A stretch of 64,000 bases of DNA, taken from assembly GCA_029244985.1 (NCBI GenBank), contig JAQWQD010000017.1, forward strand, positions 248,001-312,000, given 5' to 3'. Position 1 is the first letter of the stretch. Each line of letters starts with the position of its first letter. Shown piece by piece: positions 58,201-64,000 of the stretch. Under the pieces are notes generated by a model. That model was given only the letters and a program-made list of their open reading frames with translations. It had not been told where the DNA came from and ran no database searches. A program made the translations under genes and the position numbers. The DNA is from Gammaproteobacteria bacterium. GTDB lineage: Bacteria > Pseudomonadota > Gammaproteobacteria > Pseudomonadales > Pseudohongiellaceae.

Positions 58201-58722
58201 GCATTAAATACGCTTCAAAATGCGATTCGTAAAATAGATAAGGAAACTCGGACTCGTTTTAAAGAGACTTTCGATAAGATTAATACGGGATTACAAAGTC
58301 TCTTTCCTCGAGTCTTTGGCGGCGGGCATGCCTATCTGGATATGACTGGCGAAGATTTGCTGGACACAGGTGTCGCTATCATGGCGCGTCCTCCGGGGAA
58401 AAGAAACAGCACAATTCATCTTCTTTCCGGGGGCGAGAAAGCAATGACTGCGATCGCGCTGGTTTTCTCCATCTTTCATTTAAACCCATCGCCTTTTTGC
58501 ATGTTAGACGAGGTTGATGCACCACTGGATGACGCTAATGTGGGTCGCTATGCGAAGCTAGTGAAGGAGATGGCTGAGACGGTTCAGTTCATTTTCATCA
58601 CTCACAACAAAATTACCATGGAAATGGCGAATCAGTTGCTTGGCGTCACCATGCATGAAGCTGGTGTGTCCAGAATTGTAGCTGTTGATATTGATGAGGC
58701 TTCAGAATTGGCGACAATGTAG
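55213..58722 (+). CDS. smc: Chromosome partition protein SMC
   Basis: This 1169-residue condensin ATPase shapes and segregates the chromosome with ScpA and ScpB (22.1-24.1 kb). The N-terminal head has MRLKCIKLVGFKSFVDPT and Walker A GPNGCGKSN. Two long coiled coils surround a hinge (about residues 510-650; LESLRIDSGWEMAAEAVLGD lies at its start). The C-terminal head has the signature LLSGGEKAMTAIAL and Walker B CMLDEVDAPLDD. I start at ATG 55213 where conserved sequence begins; the open frame from 55165 would add 16 unrelated residues. The smc-zipA-ligA order is pseudomonad-like. Confidence 0.97.
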   Translation: MRLKCIKLVGFKSFVDPTTINFPSNLGAVVGPNGCGKSNVIDAVRWVMGESSAKNLRGEHMTDVIFNGSSARKPVGQASVELVFDNHDRKLTGEYANFSEVSIKRKVDRESQSTYALNGTTCRRRDVTDIFLGTGLGARSYSIIEQGMVSRLIESKPEELRVFIEEAAGISKYKERRRETERRIKRTKQNLERLADIREELQRQLQNLKRQSVAAEKYGELKQQERNTTANLNALRWRSLDEDIKINQESVNNLEINIESTVADQRSIDAKVEKHLADNSDLTDALGDVQARFYSLGNDIARIEQSIEHHLERVDQLKLDLTETEDGWTLSQEELNTDLRKITQLDAELKSIAPQLDSAERVEVESSKLLTEAEGALQCWQEDWDKFNQRAEEPRQIAEVEQSRIQQLENIVDRGLLRKKRLEEELAQLRQTPTDIDFQLQLQEVTRFETEIDQQQQRAKELVAAIDASREALNICTEELDSVRSKLQTSKGKHASLESLQQAALGQDNLEINNWLKSRGLDNQIRLAESLRIDSGWEMAAEAVLGDILQSICIEDLGQIDVLLSNLPKGKLSLLDISKTAQIKIKNQTLEPLTSKVSSKWDISDLLRGVYVADDLDDALRKRTALEEDESIITREGIWIGANWIQIKNKASQDSIVERRGLIIDLLSEINISSEKSEGLLQRCEELRNGVARLESEREQLQSKLAEKSKQLGEMKSVISAQQAKGEQAETRKIKIKQELEELSLQLTSEEENTSEARARLQAALDSMADDVGGREELEKAREATQKALETIREKSSNDKNLAHKLALEKQALEAQLQSTRETMDRMASQVQRSKERIESLSSQILESDQPLGEMRIDLEGLLGKQLEVEKELGFAKSKVDENEHTIRELEQERNQHQEKQNKLRELLMESRLKSEGASVKRDALLAQLKEAKYELDQVLKNMPEGLEESQCEQDLDKLSNRIQRLGPINLTAIDEYDQQSERKIYLDRQNEDLERALNTLQNAIRKIDKETRTRFKETFDKINTGLQSLFPRVFGGGHAYLDMTGEDLLDTGVAIMARPPGKRNSTIHLLSGGEKAMTAIALVFSIFHLNPSPFCMLDEVDAPLDDANVGRYAKLVKEMAETVQFIFITHNKITMEMANQLLGVTMHEAGVSRIVAVDIDEASELATM

Positions 58723-58769
58723 CTGCCCGTAATTCTTATAATTCACACTTCTCTTTTTTTGTAATGTCC

Positions 58770-58842
58770 TATTTGAGCTAAAGAAATTTCAGTAACTGTA
58801 AGATAACATTTAAAAATTTGGTATATTTAAAAAGCTCAAATA
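58770..58842. repeat. 10-bp inverted repeat bracketing the zipA leader
   Basis: TATTTGAGCT (58770-58779) and AGCTCAAATA (58833-58842) are perfect complements 53 bp apart, the second ending 10 bp before the zipA ATG. Confidence 0.5.
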
Positions 58843-58852
58843 TAGGCCAGTT

Positions 58853-60724
58853 ATGAGTCCTCGCGAACTGATAATTTTTTTATTAGGCCTCGCCACCGCG
58901 GCAGCTATTTTGCGTGGGCTTTATATTGCTATTCAGGCCCGGCGTGACCAAATCAAACTTGTTATTGATAAGAATATTCCTCAAGACGTTGACCTAGATG
59001 CACTTGAGCTGTCTGAGCTTCCGGGCGGAGGTGCTCGGGTAGTCGAAAGATCCTTGCGGGCAGTTAATTCTCAAAACAGTGCCATTGAAGCCGCCAACGC
59101 TAGATCGGCATCTTTAGGGTTGGGTATTGAGAAGGAAGAATCCACTGCAATTCCGGTATTAATGGATACGGTTGAATTAACAGAGGAGGTCCAATTAGAG
59201 GAGCAGGAGCTTGACACTGCAGATAATAAAGAAAACTTTACAACTATGGACCAGGAAGGTTTTCAGGTAGAGGAAAATCTGGTTGACGTTTCTTATGAGA
59301 AGGCGGATCTCGATAATTTCTCTTCTCAAAGAGAAGTAAGTTATGAAGACCCTGATGACGTTCTGTTCGACTACTTTGACGAAGCAAACTCACCACCCTT
59401 GGAAACAGTGTCAAAAGATGTTGAGTCCGAAGACCTTGAAGAAGCTGACGAGATAGACGAGATAGATGTACGGAATTCTTACGCAGAGGACGGCATGGCT
59501 GCTGTGATGCCTGATTACCCTGAAAATGAATGGGCTGACGATAATGATGAGGAAGAGGATGAAATTCCCGATGGATTTCATGAGGAAGAGTTTGGTGGTT
59601 CATCTGATTCTGAAGATCTAGAAGGGTGGGCCGCTGGACCGGAATTCAGAGAGGATGTAGGTGGGTCAGACGAAACGTCTTCTGAAGAAGATTTAGAAGA
59701 CGATGATGCGATTATCGCAGCCTTCAAACAAAGACAAATCTCTAAAGGGGATGATTTTGAATCAGGTTTTGATAATGATGAACTGGCCCACCTTGATATA
59801 GAAGACTGTGAGGATGAACATGGTAATCGATTGGCGCCTACGATTGGCGCAAGCTTTGAAGATAGTCTTGATGAATTCTCCATGTCTGCGGGAGACCGGA
59901 TTGGCTACCAGGCTACGGAGTCAGAGAGAGAGAATCAATCAGATTTATTCGATATCGATACCGATGCAGCGGACAATGAACACATTGAATTAAGTAAAGG
60001 GGCCAAAGTAAGATCCGGAATCAGGTCTTTAATCTCAGCATTCGGTCGGCCGAAGCAAAAAGAAATTGATCATGATGCAAGCCCGATCGAAGAAGCTCAA
60101 AATCAATCAGTGCATATAGCTCTCGAAGATAACTCCGACTTAAGTGCCTCTGATTTCAGTGAGTCTGATCTGTACGAGGAGGACAACGTTAGCAATTTTG
60201 AAGACGCAGTTGCCTCATCTAATTCCACAAGCGTCGAAGAACCTATTCGAGTAGATAGCTCTGTCGAGCAAGAATCAATTCAGCAATCAGAAGTTCTCAT
60301 TGTTAACGTTATGGCCCGAGATAGAAGAGTTTTTGAAGGGCATGATCTTCTGCAAGCACTCGTTACGTCGGGTCTGAAATTTGGTGAGATGAATATTTTT
60401 CATCATCGCCTTAATAATGGAAATACCGGACCAGTTATTTTTAGCGTAGCGAATATTCTTAATCCGGGCACCTTTGACCTGAATCAGATGGATAGTTTTT
60501 CTACCATAGGTATCAGCTTTTTTTTAGCGCTTCCAACTCAGATTAACAACTTACAAGCTTTTGAACAGATGTTAGAAGTTGCGCAACAAATTCGCGGCGC
60601 TCTTGACGGTGAATTAAAAGATGATCATCGTAATGTCATGACAGCACAGACGATTGAACATTACTATCAACGCATTAGGGATTTTGAGTTGCATCAGCTC
60701 AAGGCTACCGGAAGTCGTGGTTAG
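58853..60724 (+). CDS. zipA: Cell division protein ZipA with very long acidic linker
   Basis: This 623-residue protein has an N-terminal membrane helix (about residues 4-26), a short basic patch, then a linker of about 450 residues that is very rich in Asp and Glu, and a C-terminal FtsZ-binding domain (481-623; VLIVNVMARDRRVFEGHDLL to IRDFELHQLKA). ZipA ties FtsZ to the inner membrane at the septum. E. coli ZipA has about 330 residues and pseudomonad ZipA about 290, so this linker is far longer than usual. The place between smc and ligA supports the call. Confidence 0.9.
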   Translation: MSPRELIIFLLGLATAAAILRGLYIAIQARRDQIKLVIDKNIPQDVDLDALELSELPGGGARVVERSLRAVNSQNSAIEAANARSASLGLGIEKEESTAIPVLMDTVELTEEVQLEEQELDTADNKENFTTMDQEGFQVEENLVDVSYEKADLDNFSSQREVSYEDPDDVLFDYFDEANSPPLETVSKDVESEDLEEADEIDEIDVRNSYAEDGMAAVMPDYPENEWADDNDEEEDEIPDGFHEEEFGGSSDSEDLEGWAAGPEFREDVGGSDETSSEEDLEDDDAIIAAFKQRQISKGDDFESGFDNDELAHLDIEDCEDEHGNRLAPTIGASFEDSLDEFSMSAGDRIGYQATESERENQSDLFDIDTDAADNEHIELSKGAKVRSGIRSLISAFGRPKQKEIDHDASPIEEAQNQSVHIALEDNSDLSASDFSESDLYEEDNVSNFEDAVASSNSTSVEEPIRVDSSVEQESIQQSEVLIVNVMARDRRVFEGHDLLQALVTSGLKFGEMNIFHHRLNNGNTGPVIFSVANILNPGTFDLNQMDSFSTIGISFFLALPTQINNLQAFEQMLEVAQQIRGALDGELKDDHRNVMTAQTIEHYYQRIRDFELHQLKATGSRG

Positions 60725-60747
60725 CAACTCTCATAAATAGTTGATAA

Positions 60748-62772
<2,025 letters not shown>

Positions 62773-62834
62773 AAGGTATTGGCTCTCGGGTATTTTGTTG
62801 ATTGGGGTCGTTATAACAGAGTGGAAAACTAACA

Positions 62835-63530
62835 ATGCTAGAACAAGAAGATTGTGGTCGGTTTGACAGCGACGGATTTAATAGGAGCCTTCAGTCGTCT
62901 TTAGCTAGCGTCAAAGTTCGGGTTGTGCGTACTCTATTGCTGATCCTTTCAGCTCTAGTCCTTTCGTCTTGTCTTAGCTCTCAGCCTCAAAATATCACAA
63001 ACGTCTGTGAGATATTTGCCGAACGTCGTAATTGGTATCAGGCAGCTCATGATTCAGAAGAGCGCTGGAGAGTTCCGATCGCAGTAAATATGGCTTTCAT
63101 TTATCAAGAATCTAGCTTTCGTGCTCGGGCTAAACCAGAGCGTAACCGCTTTTTGTGGGTGTTGCCGGGCTCAAGGCAGTCTTCGGCTTTTGGTTATGCG
63201 CAAGCATTGGACAGCACCTGGAATGATTATGAGTCTACTTCAGGTAATAGTAGAGCGTCTCGTTCGAATTTCGCTGATGCGATAGATTTTGTTGCTTGGT
63301 ACAACGCTAATTCAAGTCTGACAAATAATATTGCATCTAGTGATGCCCGCAATCTCTACTTTGCTTACCACGAAGGCAATGGTGGTTATCAACGGAGAAC
63401 TTATCTCGATAAGCCATGGTTGCTCGATGTGGCTAATAGAGTGCAAGAAAATTCAGAGATTTTCAGTCGTCAGCTCAGTTCTTGTCGACGCGATCTTGAG
63501 AAAAATTGGTTTCAACGCCTTCTTTCCTAG
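62835..63530 (+). CDS. SLT-like (lytic transglycosylase fold) lipoprotein
   Basis: This 231-residue frame contains a lipoprotein signal with lipobox LVLSSC. After it comes a domain with traits of the SLT/lysozyme-like fold: FIYQESSFRARAKP (probable catalytic Glu in QESSF), SSAFGYAQALDSTW, AWYNANS and YFAYHEGNGGYQRR. It probably binds or cleaves peptidoglycan at the outer membrane, though activity is unproven. From ATG 62835 there are 30 residues before the signal peptide; GTG 62925 would give a compact signal, but lacks a ribosome site. It follows ligA on the same strand. Confidence 0.75.
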   Translation: MLEQEDCGRFDSDGFNRSLQSSLASVKVRVVRTLLLILSALVLSSCLSSQPQNITNVCEIFAERRNWYQAAHDSEERWRVPIAVNMAFIYQESSFRARAKPERNRFLWVLPGSRQSSAFGYAQALDSTWNDYESTSGNSRASRSNFADAIDFVAWYNANSSLTNNIASSDARNLYFAYHEGNGGYQRRTYLDKPWLLDVANRVQENSEIFSRQLSSCRRDLEKNWFQRLLS

Positions 63531-63598
63531 TAAACTTAATCTTAGCTAAATAATTTGGTTTTATAGTCCTTTGATAAATAGGTGGTTTTAAGAAACAT

Positions 63599-64000
63599 AT
63601 GAGTTGGTGGGGGCGAGTAGTTGGTGGAACCTTTGGGTTCATGATGGGTGGACCTTTAGGTGCGTTGATGGGTGCTGCTCTAGGAAACTACTTTGATAGC
63701 GGACTTAGTAACCTCAGTATTGATGAATCTCTTGGCCTTGGCTCCAGGGAAAGAGTTCAGTCTGTTTTCTTTACAACAACCTTCGCCTTAATGGGCTATA
63801 TCGCTAAAGTTGATGGTCGCGTCACCAAGGATGAGATTGCCATGGCCGAAAGGGTCATGCAGCAAATGAATCTCAATCAACAGCAGCGCACTGTTGCAGT
63901 CAATCTTTTTAACGAAGGCAAAAAAGAAGGCTTTCCTGTGCATGAAGTCTTGGCGCAGTTTAAGCGTGAAAGCTTTAGGCGTAGTAACTTAGTTCAAATA
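63599..64000 (+). CDS. djlA: Co-chaperone DjlA, N-terminal part (runs off window)
   Basis: The frame opens at ATG 63599 and is open to the window end (134 codons). It shows the DjlA layout: a glycine-rich membrane segment (GTFGFMMGGPLGALMGAALG), then a TerB-like domain (FALMGYIAKVDGRVTKDEIA, AERVMQQM). The C-terminal J domain lies beyond the window. DjlA is a membrane-anchored DnaK partner linked to envelope stress in E. coli. A TerB-only protein cannot be excluded without the C-terminus. Confidence 0.8.
   Translation, partial: MSWWGRVVGGTFGFMMGGPLGALMGAALGNYFDSGLSNLSIDESLGLGSRERVQSVFFTTTFALMGYIAKVDGRVTKDEIAMAERVMQQMNLNQQQRTVAVNLFNEGKKEGFPVHEVLAQFKRESFRRSNLVQI

Overview
This window is a stretch of core chromosome from a gammaproteobacterium with AT-leaning DNA. 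Gene content and order point to a relative of the Pseudomonas / OMG-type marine lineages: metG-dcd, fliA then ccmABCDEFGHI, trpS with scpA-scpB-rluB, yciK-mupP-ubiG-mtaD divergent from gyrA, pheA / tyrA-aroA / cmk / rpsA / ihfB, wbpL-wbpM-tRNA-Asn-uvrB, thrS-infC-rpmI-rplT-pheST-ihfA, and smc-zipA-ligA. The family and order comparisons come from memory; no search was run.

Layout. 1-3.2 kb (minus): a truncated exported trypsin-like protease, metG and a rubredoxin. 3.5-5.6 kb: dcd and a lone flagellar sigma factor fliA, separated and followed by long gene-poor gaps. 6.1-13.5 kb: a complete System I cytochrome c maturation operon, ccmA to ccmI, then a LysE-type exporter. 14.2-19 kb: moaA-moaB, a gap with candidate microproteins, a HemD-like gene, an exonuclease III and an exported cyclophilin. 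19-25 kb: a broken yciI, ispZ, yciO, trpS, scpA, scpB and rluB. 25.2-28.7 kb (minus): yciK, mupP-like phosphatase, ubiG, mtaD. 29-40.3 kb: gyrA, aromatic amino-acid genes, cmk, rpsA, ihfB, lapA, lapB, pyrF. 40.6-43.8 kb: wbpL-wbpM, all that remains where pseudomonads carry an O-antigen cluster. 43.9-54.7 kb: a second exported cyclophilin, tRNA-Asn, uvrB, tRNA-Val, the thrS-to-ihfA translation cluster, a MerR-type gene and tRNA-Pro. 55.2-64 kb: smc, an unusually long zipA, ligA, an SLT-like lipoprotein and the start of djlA.

Themes. Most genes serve translation (five synthetase genes, S1, L35, L20, IF3, three tRNAs), chromosome handling (gyrA, smc, scpAB, both IHF subunits, ligA, uvrB), envelope assembly (lapAB, wbpLM, zipA, mupP) and cytochrome c biogenesis.

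No phage, transposon, CRISPR or clear defence island was seen. The interest lies in departures from the expected pseudomonad gene order: an orphan fliA, an O-antigen locus cut to two genes, PheA without its chorismate mutase domain, missing serC/hisC, and a yciI pseudogene. Other points are candidate leader-RNA switches at thrS and infC/rpmI, frequent TTG starts, and long acidic extensions on ZipA and ScpB.
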